This document shows positions 40,855 to 50,073 of a stretch of DNA of 64,000 bases, piece by piece. Origin of the DNA: Insolitispirillum peregrinum (GTDB lineage: Bacteria > Pseudomonadota > Alphaproteobacteria > Rhodospirillales > Rhodospirillaceae); the NCBI RefSeq assembly GCF_042665255.1, contig NZ_JBHTCD010000025.1, one strand, 5' to 3'. The notes below the pieces were generated by a model. That model did not search any database and was not told the origin of the DNA. It saw only the letters and a program-made list of their open reading frames with translations. Made by a program: the position numbers and the translations under genes. Numbering within the stretch: position 1 is the first letter of the stretch; the number at the start of each line of letters is the position of its first letter.

Positions 40855-41969
40855 TCGCCCGCCTGTCTCTGGTCTGCGGGGTTCTGGCCGCGCTGTTCGC
40901 ACCGTCGTTGTTGCGGGCCGAACAGCCGGTGCTGCCGCTGGCCCTGCCGTCACTGGAACGGTCGTCGGTCAGTGGGCATCTGCGCATCCTGTCGGCCACT
41001 GACGCCGACATGATCGAGCCGCTGTTGCAGGGGTTCCGGCACCGTTATCCCGACATTACCGTTGAGTATGTCGAATATGACCAGTCGCAGGATCTGAATC
41101 GCGATGTGCAAACCGCCTGTCGCCAGCATATGCCGCTGGCCGACCTGATCATCAATTCGGCGATTGATTTGCAGGTCAAGCTGGTGAACGGCGGCTGTGC
41201 CCAGCGGCAGAGCCTGCGGGCGGTGTTGCCAGAGTGGGCCAGATGGCGCGATGAACTGTATGGCCTGACTTATGAGCCGGTGGTGATCGCCTATCGCAAA
41301 AGCGCCTTTCCGGCGGGCAATCCGCCGCGCAGCCGGTTCGAGATGCTGGACCTGATGCGCCATGACCCCGCCCTGTATTATGGCCGGGTCGGGACCTACG
41401 ACATCCGGTCGTCGGGGGCCGGCTATCTGTTCATGACCCTGGACGCCACACAGGCCAGCACCTTTGGCCGGATGATGGAAAGCCTCGCCCGTTCGCAGGC
41501 CCGGCTGGTCTGTTGCAGTGCGCAGGTGCTGGACGGATTACAGGATGGCTCGCTCAGTCTGGGCTACAACATCCTCGGGGCCTATGCCCTCGACCGCCAG
41601 CGCAAGGGCGGCAGTGAGATCGGGATCGTCTTCCCCGAAGACTACACGCTGGTGTTCACCCGTACTGCCTTTGTCTACAAATTCGCCAGCAATCCCGCGG
41701 CGGCGGCGGCCTTCATCGACTTTGCCCTGTCCGACGAAGGTCGACGCATCTCGCGCGAGGAAACCACCCTGCTGAACCCGATCGACGGCGAGCCTGCCTT
41801 GCGGGTACTGTACGGTCTGGCCCCCGATGCGCCGCTGCGCCTGCGCCCGATCGAGATTTCCCCCGCCCTGCTGCTGGGGCAGGACCAGCAAAAGCGCCGC
41901 CATCTGCTGAAGGAATGGCTGGCGGCGCTGCACGAGATTGCCAGTGAGGGGTCGGGGGAGGGGCCGTAA
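40851..41969 (+). CDS. Periplasmic extracellular solute-binding protein coupled to TctDE
   Basis: A 372-residue protein with a signal peptide (about 1-23, ending LLRA). The mature part resembles ABC-type Fe3+/polyamine binding proteins: LRILSATDADMIEPLLQGFRHRYPDITVEYVEYD, LADLIINSAIDLQVKLVNGG and FASNPAAAAAFIDFALSDEGRRI. No ABC permease is nearby. The start overlaps the tctE stop (ATGA), so it probably serves as a periplasmic ligand-presenting partner of the sensor kinase and not of a transporter. That role is inferred from context. Confidence 0.83.
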   Translation: MIARLSLVCGVLAALFAPSLLRAEQPVLPLALPSLERSSVSGHLRILSATDADMIEPLLQGFRHRYPDITVEYVEYDQSQDLNRDVQTACRQHMPLADLIINSAIDLQVKLVNGGCAQRQSLRAVLPEWARWRDELYGLTYEPVVIAYRKSAFPAGNPPRSRFEMLDLMRHDPALYYGRVGTYDIRSSGAGYLFMTLDATQASTFGRMMESLARSQARLVCCSAQVLDGLQDGSLSLGYNILGAYALDRQRKGGSEIGIVFPEDYTLVFTRTAFVYKFASNPAAAAAFIDFALSDEGRRISREETTLLNPIDGEPALRVLYGLAPDAPLRLRPIEISPALLLGQDQQKRRHLLKEWLAALHEIASEGSGEGP

Positions 41970-41987
41970 GCGCAAAACTGGTCTCTT

Positions 41988-42677
41988 TTATTTTTTGGTG
42001 GCAGGCGGGTCGGGGGGAAAGCCCCCGTTGTCCAGAACATGGATGAGCCGGGTTGCCATCGCTTTGGTATCGCCACCTCCTTCCGAGGCCTTGAGGAGAT
42101 ACTGGCGGGCCTGTACATCATCTCTGGTTACGCCTCGCCCTTGTGCATAGGCGACTCCAAGAAGCAGGGAGGCTGCCGGAAGACCTCGGTCGGAAGCCTT
42201 TTTGAACCACTTCATGGCTTCGGGGTCGTCTCGTGGCACCATCTCACTGTCGGTGTAGAGCAACCCCAACTGCATCATTGAGTTCGCGTCATCCTGTTCT
42301 GCTGCCTTGCGATACCAGTAAATGCTCTGGGTGATATCCTGTGGCAGGCCATAGCGGCCGACGCTGTACATGGATGCCAATGATGTCATGCTGCTGATGT
42401 TGCCTTGATCGGCAGCCTTCCGTATCAAGGAAAGTGCCTGAGCGACGTCTTGGGGGACACCTCTTCCACCCGTCAAATATATTGCTCCAAGTTTTGCTTG
42501 TGCCTCGGGATTTTCTTGCTCTGCAAGTGGTTGGAGCTGGGCGACCGCAGTTGGATAGTCGTTCTGCTGATAGGCAGCTACGCCCTCTTCCAGTTGGCCG
42601 GCAATGACCATGTCCGTGCGGAAGGAAAGGGACAGGGCAAGTAGCACCAGAGCCGCCAGTTTCTGTGTTTTGGTCAT
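41988..42677 (-). CDS. Sel1-repeat (TPR-like) secreted protein
   Basis: A 229-residue protein with an N-terminal signal sequence (about 1-26, ending MVIAG) and four to five Sel1-like repeats of about 36 residues, recognised by AKLGAIYLTGGRGVPQD, TSLASMYSVGRYGLPQD, MQLGLLYTDSE and LLGVAYAQGRGVTRDD. Sel1 repeats form helical solenoids that bind proteins. ATG 42677 is preceded by GGGGAAG. It is a single gene, convergent to the TctDE set, with no evident partner; the function is unknown. Confidence 0.85.
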   Translation of the reverse strand: MTKTQKLAALVLLALSLSFRTDMVIAGQLEEGVAAYQQNDYPTAVAQLQPLAEQENPEAQAKLGAIYLTGGRGVPQDVAQALSLIRKAADQGNISSMTSLASMYSVGRYGLPQDITQSIYWYRKAAEQDDANSMMQLGLLYTDSEMVPRDDPEAMKWFKKASDRGLPAASLLLGVAYAQGRGVTRDDVQARQYLLKASEGGGDTKAMATRLIHVLDNGGFPPDPPATKK

Positions 42678-42845
42678 TTTCTTCCCCACCAGGTCGTATT
42701 ACGCGGGTGGGAGAATACAATCTCAGGGTTGATTGGGCGATAATTTTTCTCTTCTGTGGACTGCGGTTGCACGTCACCAATGCAAGGTCCGCCCAAGGTT
42801 ATGGAACGGTTTTTGGAAACAGGATGGACAAGCCCAAATGGAAAA

Positions 42846-42875
42846 CCCCCGAAACCTTTCGGTTTCGAGGGTTCA
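42846..42875 (-). terminator. Terminator of tRNA-Phe
   Basis: Arms CCTCGAAACC and GGTTTCGGGG with a GAAA loop, followed on the minus strand by GTTTTC, just after the tRNA 3' end. One mismatch in the stem. Confidence 0.75.
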
Positions 42876-42878
42876 GAG

Positions 42879-42954
42879 TGGTGCCCCGGGGCGGATTCGA
42901 ACCACCGACACTGCGATTTTCAGTCGCATGCTCTACCAACTGAGCTACCAGGGC
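42879..42954 (-). tRNA. tRNA-Phe (anticodon GAA)
   Basis: A 76-base cloverleaf with acceptor arms GCCCTGG and CCGGGGC, D-arm AGCTCAGTTGGTAGAGC, anticodon loop CTGAAAA (GAA at 42921-42919), T-arm with GGTTCGAATCC, and encoded CCA (42881-42879). Confidence 0.95.
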
Positions 42955-43009
42955 CCTTGTGACTGACGGTGCTGCGTTTTCCGCTGCATCGTCATCGTCG
43001 GAGGCCAGC

Positions 43010-43038
43010 TTATAAAAGGTATTCTGCTGGTCTGGCAA
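43010..43038 (-). promoter_or_regulatory. Promoter of tRNA-Phe
   Basis: On the minus strand TTGCCA (43038-43033) and TTATAA (43015-43010) are separated by 17 bases, about 55 bases before the tRNA 5' end. The rest of the 319-base gap 42955-43273 holds no gene. Near 43175-43216 it has TATAAAAT followed by nested inverted repeats (GTATGC/GCATAC within AGGTAT/ATACCT), which may be the control site of the plus-strand signalling genes. Confidence 0.65.
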
Positions 43039-43273
43039 GAGGTTTTTTGCAGAAGGGAGAACTTTTTTGCAAGACGGTCGGCGATGAACGCCCTGATCCC
43101 CATATCTGACGGGCTCCGTTATATCCTTAGGCGTAGCAGTACTTTTCAGCTTATTTTCGAGGGCTGGTTCCGCTTATAAAATAGGTATGCGTCATTGCAT
43201 ACAATCGTATATACCTCAGGGGCCTTCCCGTCTTGCCTGTTCCTTCATTGACCACCCTTACCTTGTGGCCTGC

Positions 43274-44626
43274 ATGCTCATTCGCCTGATCAACCATCGG
43301 CTGACCATTGCCCTGACCGTGTGCTCCCTTGCCGCTCTGGCATCGTTGGGGGTGGCGGAGCATTTCCGCACGGCCGAAGAGCAGGCGGTTGCCGATGGCT
43401 ATCGCGCGCGCGCGCTGAGTGACAGCCTGCTGCACGGGCTGATTGCCCTGCGCAGCGATGCCCGGGCCTATGCCGTGACCGGCAACGAATGGTACCGGGG
43501 GGCCTATCTGGCCGAACTGAAACAGACGAACCTGCGCGATCAGGCGCTGGAGGACCTGCGGGCCATGGGGCTGGTCCCGGCGGAAGAAGAACTTCTGTTG
43601 CGGGAACATCAACTGGCCTCCCGCGTCATGCTGCTGGAACGGCAGGCGATCGGGATGGTGCGTGATCGTGCCCAGCAAACGGCGATGACGCTCTTGTACG
43701 ATGAAGAGTACGAGCGATCGATCACCGAGGCGCAGGATGCGCTTGAACAGTTCAACACCATGATTTCCGAACGCCTTGCCCTGCGCGAACATCAGGCACG
43801 GAATGCAGCAGATTACGGGTTGCTGGGGGCACTGGCACTCGGTGCCATCAATATGGCCTTGCTGTTGCTGGCAACGCTGTTTTTCTATCGCCAGCAGGTC
43901 ATCCGGCCAATGACCGAACTGCTGGAAGATATCGCGGCGACCGAACATTCTCCGACCGCGCTGTTTCGCAACCGCCACCTGTCGAATGAAATTGGCGATG
44001 TGGTCCGGGCGGTACAGCGCTATCACACGGCGGCGCAGGAGGTCAAAGACCTGCGCTGGCTGGCCGATGGCAAGGCGTCGCTTCTGGCCCGTTGTCAGGA
44101 AGCACAGACGATATCGGTCTTTGCCGAGCGGCTGGCCAGCGGGTTGGGGCGGGCGCTGGACTGTGGCGTGGTGGTGATTCACCTGCAGGCCGAAAGGACA
44201 AAGCGTTTCCAGCCCGCCGGAGCCTTTGGCAAGGCGCTGGAGACCATTGCCCTGCAGGAGAGTCCGTTGGTCCGCCAGTGCCTGCAAGACGGGCAGGACC
44301 TGTATCTGGAAAACCTGCCGGACGGATACATGCAGATTACCTCCGGGACCGGCGACTGTGTGCCGCGCGGGCTGTACCTGTTTCCCTTGAAGCGGGGCCG
44401 CAAAGACCTGGCGGTGATCGAGGTGGCGGTCTTGCAGCCGTTGACCGGGCTCCAGAAAACGCTGGTGCGGGATGGCGCGCTGTCCTTGTTGCCCTTGCTG
44501 GAACGTTTGTCGGTGGTGCAGGCTGGGGCACAGGCCGGACTGCCGTCACCCCTGAACGGGATCCAGCGGGACATTCCCCCGGATGCAGGGCCAGTGACAG
44601 GCTCCGCACAGATGATACGACAGTAA
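43274..44626 (+). CDS. Membrane sensor protein with HAMP and GAF-like domains, no kinase
   Basis: A 450-residue protein. TM1 is at about 12-30; a periplasmic helical region (about 35-185) resembles CHASE3-like sensors, with TM2 at about 190-215. A HAMP-like linker follows (RQQVIRPMTELLEDIAA), then a GAF-like domain (about 285-430). There is no kinase, cyclase or methyl-acceptor domain. The GAF part (ENLPDGYMQITSGTGDCVPRGLYLFPL) is clearly related to that of the next gene (LELPDDYVRISSGVGSGVPRCVIAIPV), so this is a kinase-less paralogue of the hybrid kinase. ATG 43274 places TM1 correctly; the longer frame upstream is less likely. Confidence 0.75.
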   Translation: MLIRLINHRLTIALTVCSLAALASLGVAEHFRTAEEQAVADGYRARALSDSLLHGLIALRSDARAYAVTGNEWYRGAYLAELKQTNLRDQALEDLRAMGLVPAEEELLLREHQLASRVMLLERQAIGMVRDRAQQTAMTLLYDEEYERSITEAQDALEQFNTMISERLALREHQARNAADYGLLGALALGAINMALLLLATLFFYRQQVIRPMTELLEDIAATEHSPTALFRNRHLSNEIGDVVRAVQRYHTAAQEVKDLRWLADGKASLLARCQEAQTISVFAERLASGLGRALDCGVVVIHLQAERTKRFQPAGAFGKALETIALQESPLVRQCLQDGQDLYLENLPDGYMQITSGTGDCVPRGLYLFPLKRGRKDLAVIEVAVLQPLTGLQKTLVRDGALSLLPLLERLSVVQAGAQAGLPSPLNGIQRDIPPDAGPVTGSAQMIRQ

Positions 44627-44635
44627 GAGACCAGA

Positions 44636-47600
44636 ATGACCCGACAGCTTCCACACATTCCTCTGGTCCGCAAACTGACGATCGTTCAGCGGGTGTTTGT
44701 CTTCAGCGGCTTGCTGATTGTCGGCCTGCTGGCGATGATCTTTTTGCAGCAATGGTATGCCAGCCGCCTGTCGGTCGCCACCGAGACCCTGTACAAACAG
44801 GATCAGGCGGCGGTGATGTCCGTGCGCGATGCGATGAAATCGTTGCAGGAAAGCCAGGGGATTGTGCTCGGTGCGATTGCCAGCGCGCAGGACCTGCGGC
44901 AGGGTCACGTGACACAGGGGCTGAACGAAGGGGACCGAGCCTTTACCGCCAGCATGGCCACCTTGCGCAGCTATTACAGCGGACCACGGGAATGGCTGGT
45001 CGAGGCCGAAGGGCTGCACCGCGAGATGGTGGCCTATCGGTCGGTGGCGCTGGACCTGATCCGCGCGGGCCGGTTTGCCGATGCATCGCAGCACATGGGC
45101 GAGGAAGCCCTGAACAATCCCCATGCTGCCTTGCTGGCCCGGCTGGAGGAAATCAAGCGCGACGCCCAGCAACGCTTTGACCAGCATTTCGTTGCCTTGC
45201 GCGAGCTGGAGGAGCAGCAGAGATCAACCCTGACCTCGGCAGCCGTTGGTGGGGTGATCATCCTGTCCACCCTGTCGTTGCTGTTTACCCTGTCGATCCG
45301 TCGTCCCTTGCAGGAATTGCAGGACGGGATCACCCGGATCGCCGAGGAAGGTCTGGAAACCGAGCTGCCCTGTCTGGAGCGGCTTGATGAAATCGGCGAC
45401 ATCAGCCGCTCTCTGGCGGGCCTGCGTGATGTGTACCGCGACATGGAAATCCAGCGATGGGTGACCGCGCATCTGGCGACCATTGCCACACACCTGCAGC
45501 AATCGACCAGCCTGACCCAGCTTGGAGCGCGCTTGCTGTCCGAAATCGCGCCATTGATGGGGATCGGGTACGGTGTCTTCTATCGGGCGGACCCGCAGAG
45601 CCGCACGTTGACATTGCAGGCCAGCTATGCCATGCGGGAGCGCAAGGCCCTCAATCAGACCATCCGCTTTGGCGACGGGCTGGCCGGGCAGGTTGCGCTG
45701 GAAGGTCTGCCGATCACCCTGCTCGAATTGCCGGATGATTATGTGAGGATCAGTTCCGGTGTGGGCAGTGGGGTTCCGCGCTGTGTCATTGCCATCCCGG
45801 TGATGCATCTGGAGCAAATCCTGGGGGTGATCGAACTGGCGACCTTTTCGCCGATGACCGCCCCGGCACAGGCGTTGCTGGATGCGCTGGCACCGCTGGT
45901 GGCGATGAACATGGAAATCCTTGAACGGACCATGCACCAGCAACGCCTGCTGGAGGAATCACAGCAACAGGCGTCTCGTCTCGAAGAACAGGCGACCGCC
46001 TTGCAGGTCCAGCAACAGGAGCTGCTCGATACCGAAACCTGGTTCCGGGCAATCATTGAATCGGCCCCGGTCGGGATGCTGGTGATTGATGGCGACGGAG
46101 TGATTTGCCTCAGCAATCAGCAGGTTGACATCATGTTCGGCTATCAGGCAGGCGAACTGATCGGACAAAAGATCGAGGTTCTGGTCCCGATGGGCGCCCG
46201 CTCGGGTCATGATGGCCTGCGTCAGCGGTACGCCGAAGATGGCCGTCCACGCCAGATGGGCAGTGACACCGGAGAGCTGCACGGCCTGCGCAAGGATGGC
46301 AGCGAGTTTCCGGTACAGGTCGGGCTGTCGCGCCTGCCGGTGGTTGGCGGGCGTCATCGTGCCGTCTGTGCGTCGGTCTATGACATCAGCCAGCAGATGG
46401 AAGCACAACGGGCTCTGGCCCATGCCCGTGACGAGGCCGAGCAGGCGGTGAAGGTCAAGAGCGACTTTCTCGCCAACATGAGCCATGAAATCCGCACGCC
46501 GATGAATGCCATCATCGGCATGTCGCACCTGACCATGAACACCGACCTGTCGGCCCGCCAGCGGGATTATGTCGAAAAAATCCTGCGGTCGGGCAAGCAC
46601 CTGCTGGGGATCATCAACGACATTCTCGACGTGTCCAAAATCGAGGCCGGCAAGCTGGACATCGAGGCGGTGGACTTCGAGCTTGATGGCATTCTGGAAA
46701 ATGTTGCCAACCTGATCAGTGAAAAGGCCGTCTCCAAGGGCTTGGAGCTGTGCTTTGACGTGGCCCCCGATGTCCCGACCAGCCTGATTGGTGATCCGCT
46801 GCGGTTGGGGCAAATCCTGATCAACTATGGCAACAACGCCGTCAAGTTCACCGAAAAGGGCGAAATCACCGTTTCCGTGCAGGTGATCGAGCGCAATGAT
46901 CAATCGGTCCTGCTGCATTTCGGGGTGCGGGATACCGGTATCGGACTGGATGACGAGCAGATGTCCCGCTTGTTCCAGTCGTTCCAGCAGGCCGACAGCT
47001 CGACCACCCGCAAGTATGGCGGGACTGGTCTGGGGTTGGCGATCAGCAAAAACCTTGCCCGCTTGATGGGCGGGGATGTCGGGGTGGAAAGCAGGGTCGG
47101 GGATGGCAGCCTGTTCTGGTTCACCGCTCGTCTGGGCATTGGCAAGGGGCGGCGGTCCAGCCTGATACCGGCCGAAGACCTGCGTCATCGCAAGGTGCTG
47201 GTGGTCGATGACAACGACAGCGCCCGGACGATCATGGAAAACCTGCTGTCCGGCATGACCTTTTCGACGTCGGTGGCCTGTGACGGGGCAGAGGCATTGC
47301 GCAAGGTGATTGCCGCCGACCAGGGAGGCGAGCCTTACGAGGTTCTGTTCCTCGACTGGCAGATGCCGATCATGGATGGCATCGAAGTGGCTCGCCGCCT
47401 GAAAGCCGAGACCCTGCGCCAGCCGCCGCACATCATTCTGGTGACCGCCCACGGGCGCGAAGATGTGATGCGGCAGGCAGACTCACTGGGAATCCGCCAT
47501 ATCATCCTCAAGCCGGTCAACGCGTCCTTGTTGTTTGATACAGTCAGCCGGCTGCTGGTACCCCATGGGCATGATCAGGACACTGCACTGGTGTCACGGG

Positions 47601-48712
47601 GCTATGGCCCGATGGCCGTCGAGCGGTCGGCGCAGGAACGCCTGCAGGGGGCGAAGATTCTGCTGGTCGAAGACAACGATCTCAATCAGCAGGTCGCCTG
47701 TGGTGTGCTGGCGACCTTTGGGGTCGAGGTCGATGTGGCCGATGACGGTCTGCAAGGGTTGGAAAAGCTGGCTGCCCAGTCGTACGATCTGGTATTGATG
47801 GACATGCAGATGCCGGTGATGGACGGTTTGACCGCCACACGGGAAATCCGCCGCAATCGCCGTTTTGATACACTGCCGATCATTGCCATGACCGCCAATG
47901 CGATGGCATCCGATCGTGACCAGTGTCTGGCCGCCGGGATGAATGATCATCTGGCCAAGCCGATCGAGCCAAACCAGATGGTCGAGGTGCTGGCGCGCTG
48001 GTTGCCTGAGCGCCCGCTTGCAGAAACCGCTCCGGCTGCGCCGGTGGCGGCTGTCGCGCAAACCCCGGAACAGGTCTTGTGGACCCGTTTGCAGGGTATT
48101 CACGGGTTGAACAGTGTGGATGGCTTGCGACGGGTGATGGGACAGCACGGGTTGTACCTGACGCTGCTGCGCTCGTTCCTGAAAACACAGGATGACCTGA
48201 TGGCCTCGTTGCGGCAGGCCGTTCGGAGCAGTGACTGGGCCGCTGCAAAGCTGCAGGCCCACACCCTGAAAGGGGTCAGTGGCAACATCGGAGCCGAGAG
48301 CATCAACGCGCTGGCAAGCCAGCTGGAGGCCAGGATCAGGGATTTGGCCGATGGAAAGCAAGATGGCTGGAGCGACACGTCGTTGTTGTCCGAACTGGAA
48401 AAAGCCATGGAGGCTCTGGTATTGGCCTTGCAGGCGGTTCTGGTGGCCGGGGATCTGGATGATGTTGCCGCGATTGATGAACCGGTTGATTGTATGGGCA
48501 TTTTCCAGCAGCTTGCCGACCTGTTGCAGGGGGATGATGCTGAAACGGTCGATTTCCTGGTCGACCACCGGGCAGAATTAACCCGTTGTCTTGGTCTGGA
48601 TGTTTATGATCAAATCCGGCGAGGTGTTGAAGATTACGATTTCCCGGCTGCATTGCAGGCCTTGCAACGGGTGATGGCGGCGAAAAACAGCCCGTTGTCC
48701 CCTGTATCCTGA
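44636..48712 (+). CDS. Hybrid sensor histidine kinase (TM-HAMP-GAF-PAS-HisKA-HATPase-REC-REC-HPt)
   Basis: A 1358-residue multidomain kinase. TM1 is at about 18-38, the periplasmic domain at about 40-200 and TM2 at about 203-222; then HAMP (about 223-275), GAF (about 295-425), a coiled linker, and PAS (about 468-585). The H-box SHEIRTPM has His617; the ATPase domain contains NAVKFT, DTGIGL and GGTGLGLAISK. Two receiver domains carry Asp907 (LFLDWQMP) and Asp1056 (VLMDMQMP). The C-terminal HPt domain has His1209 in QAHTLKGVSGN. A full internal phosphorelay is possible. It follows the kinase-less sensor by 9 bases and is followed by an HD-GYP regulator. Confidence 0.93.
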   Translation: MTRQLPHIPLVRKLTIVQRVFVFSGLLIVGLLAMIFLQQWYASRLSVATETLYKQDQAAVMSVRDAMKSLQESQGIVLGAIASAQDLRQGHVTQGLNEGDRAFTASMATLRSYYSGPREWLVEAEGLHREMVAYRSVALDLIRAGRFADASQHMGEEALNNPHAALLARLEEIKRDAQQRFDQHFVALRELEEQQRSTLTSAAVGGVIILSTLSLLFTLSIRRPLQELQDGITRIAEEGLETELPCLERLDEIGDISRSLAGLRDVYRDMEIQRWVTAHLATIATHLQQSTSLTQLGARLLSEIAPLMGIGYGVFYRADPQSRTLTLQASYAMRERKALNQTIRFGDGLAGQVALEGLPITLLELPDDYVRISSGVGSGVPRCVIAIPVMHLEQILGVIELATFSPMTAPAQALLDALAPLVAMNMEILERTMHQQRLLEESQQQASRLEEQATALQVQQQELLDTETWFRAIIESAPVGMLVIDGDGVICLSNQQVDIMFGYQAGELIGQKIEVLVPMGARSGHDGLRQRYAEDGRPRQMGSDTGELHGLRKDGSEFPVQVGLSRLPVVGGRHRAVCASVYDISQQMEAQRALAHARDEAEQAVKVKSDFLANMSHEIRTPMNAIIGMSHLTMNTDLSARQRDYVEKILRSGKHLLGIINDILDVSKIEAGKLDIEAVDFELDGILENVANLISEKAVSKGLELCFDVAPDVPTSLIGDPLRLGQILINYGNNAVKFTEKGEITVSVQVIERNDQSVLLHFGVRDTGIGLDDEQMSRLFQSFQQADSSTTRKYGGTGLGLAISKNLARLMGGDVGVESRVGDGSLFWFTARLGIGKGRRSSLIPAEDLRHRKVLVVDDNDSARTIMENLLSGMTFSTSVACDGAEALRKVIAADQGGEPYEVLFLDWQMPIMDGIEVARRLKAETLRQPPHIILVTAHGREDVMRQADSLGIRHIILKPVNASLLFDTVSRLLVPHGHDQDTALVSRGYGPMAVERSAQERLQGAKILLVEDNDLNQQVACGVLATFGVEVDVADDGLQGLEKLAAQSYDLVLMDMQMPVMDGLTATREIRRNRRFDTLPIIAMTANAMASDRDQCLAAGMNDHLAKPIEPNQMVEVLARWLPERPLAETAPAAPVAAVAQTPEQVLWTRLQGIHGLNSVDGLRRVMGQHGLYLTLLRSFLKTQDDLMASLRQAVRSSDWAAAKLQAHTLKGVSGNIGAESINALASQLEARIRDLADGKQDGWSDTSLLSELEKAMEALVLALQAVLVAGDLDDVAAIDEPVDCMGIFQQLADLLQGDDAETVDFLVDHRAELTRCLGLDVYDQIRRGVEDYDFPAALQALQRVMAAKNSPLSPVS

Positions 48713-48736
48713 TTGGTGCCCAAAGGAGCGTTCCGC

Positions 48737-49867
48737 ATGTACACCATTCTGGTGGTGGATGATACACCTGACAACCTGCGCCTGATGGGGGCCCTGCTCA
48801 AGGACCGCTATCGGGTCAAGGTTGCGCGTGACGGGTTGCGCGGGCTGGAAATTGCCGCGACGCATCCACAGCCAGACCTGATTCTGCTGGACGTGATGAT
48901 GCCGGAAATCGACGGTTTTGACGTCTGCCGCCGATTGAAGGCCGATACCAGAACGCGCGATATCCCGGTCATTTTCCTGACCGCAAAAAGTGAAGTCGCC
49001 GATGAGCAGCAGGGCTTTGATCTGGGAGCGGTCGATTACATCACCAAGCCGATCAGCCCGCCGACCCTGCTGGCGCGGGTGGATACCCATCTGCGCCTGA
49101 AGGCCAGTGGCGATTTCCTGCGTGACCAGAATGCCTATCTGGAAGCCGAAGTGCAGCGCCGCAACCGCGAGCTGTCAGCGATTCAGGACGTGACGATCAT
49201 GGCGCTGGCCAGTCTGGCCGAAACGCGCGACAGTGACACCGGCAACCATATCCTGCGCACCCAGCGGTACGTTGAGGTTCTGGCGCAAAAGCTGAGCACG
49301 CACCCGCGCTTTGCCGCCTTCCTGACGCCGGAAACGATTGCGATGATCGTCAAGTCGGCTCCGCTGCATGATATTGGCAAGGTTGGCATCCCTGATCGCA
49401 TCCTGCTGAAGCCGGGCCGCTTTACCCCCGACGAGTTCGAAATCATGAAGCGCCATACCACTCTGGGCCGGGACGCCATCACGGCAGCAGAGCGCCATCT
49501 GGGGCTGGATGTGGATTTTCTGCGCTTTGCCAAGGAAATTGCCTATACCCATCAGGAAAAATGGGATGGCTCGGGCTATCCCGAGGGCCTCAAGGGGGAC
49601 GATATCCCGGTTTCCGGTCGGCTGATGGCGGTGGCTGACGTCTATGATGCGCTGATTTCCCGCCGGGTTTACAAGCCGGGGATGTCACACGAGCAGGCGA
49701 CGGAGATCATCGCAAGGGGGCGGGGAAGCCACTTTGACCCCGACATGGTCGATGCCTTTCTTGAAATCGCCGGGCAGTTCCACGCCATCGCCTTGCACCA
49801 TGCCGACAGTGACGAAGAGCTGGAGGCAAAGAACGCCCATCTGGAAACCTTCGCGCCAGCGGGCTGA
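48737..49867 (+). CDS. Response regulator with HD-GYP domain (c-di-GMP phosphodiesterase)
   Basis: A 376-residue RpfG-like protein. The receiver (1-120) has VVDDTPDN and the phosphorylated Asp52 in LILLDVMMP, with Lys in YITKPIS. The HD-GYP domain (about 160-365) has DTGNHI, LHDIGKVGIPD (His211), the GYP loop SGYPEG and VADVYDALIS, all intact. Family members cut c-di-GMP. ATG 48737 with AAAGGAG is chosen over an earlier non-ATG start. It lies 24 bases after the hybrid kinase gene and is its likely output. Confidence 0.93.
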   Translation: MYTILVVDDTPDNLRLMGALLKDRYRVKVARDGLRGLEIAATHPQPDLILLDVMMPEIDGFDVCRRLKADTRTRDIPVIFLTAKSEVADEQQGFDLGAVDYITKPISPPTLLARVDTHLRLKASGDFLRDQNAYLEAEVQRRNRELSAIQDVTIMALASLAETRDSDTGNHILRTQRYVEVLAQKLSTHPRFAAFLTPETIAMIVKSAPLHDIGKVGIPDRILLKPGRFTPDEFEIMKRHTTLGRDAITAAERHLGLDVDFLRFAKEIAYTHQEKWDGSGYPEGLKGDDIPVSGRLMAVADVYDALISRRVYKPGMSHEQATEIIARGRGSHFDPDMVDAFLEIAGQFHAIALHHADSDEELEAKNAHLETFAPAG

Positions 49868-49917
49868 TCTGCAGGCATCAGAGCTGTAAACCCTATTTTC
49901 TCTTTTATTTCAAAGGA

Positions 49918-50072
49918 ATGGGGTCTGGGGCCGACTGGCCCCAGCGAGGTGTGGAGCAGCGCTCCACGTCCTTGGACCTGCGTGCGTTAAACCGGACGTG
50001 GGCACGCTGCTCCAAGCTTTTGTTCTGTCGCATTGTTTATGCGAAAACCGGTACCCACTTTTCGCACAATGC
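49918..50072. repeat. Mosaic repeat copy (modules A, B and REP)
   Basis: Module A, with GGGGCCGACTGGCCCC (49927-49942) and TGGAGCAGCGCTCCA (49952-49966), is nearly identical to 19925-19973. Module B, GGACCTGCGTGCGTTAAACC, follows (49974-49993). The REP-like palindrome at 50030-50072 has outer arms GCATTGT/ACAATGC and an inner GCGAAAA...TTTTCGC. No gene is present between the HD-GYP gene and dacB. Confidence 0.78.
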
Positions 50073-50073
50073 T

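Noticed and set aside
43274..44626. Frameshifted or truncated kinase gene
   Set aside because: The frame ends cleanly and the next gene starts nine bases later with its own complete N-terminus; no kinase remnants are left between them, so it is a kinase-less paralogue and not a broken gene.
45959..47452. A 497-codon minus-strand frame
   Set aside because: It is antisense to the hybrid kinase, whose H-box, ATPase and receiver motifs are unmistakable.
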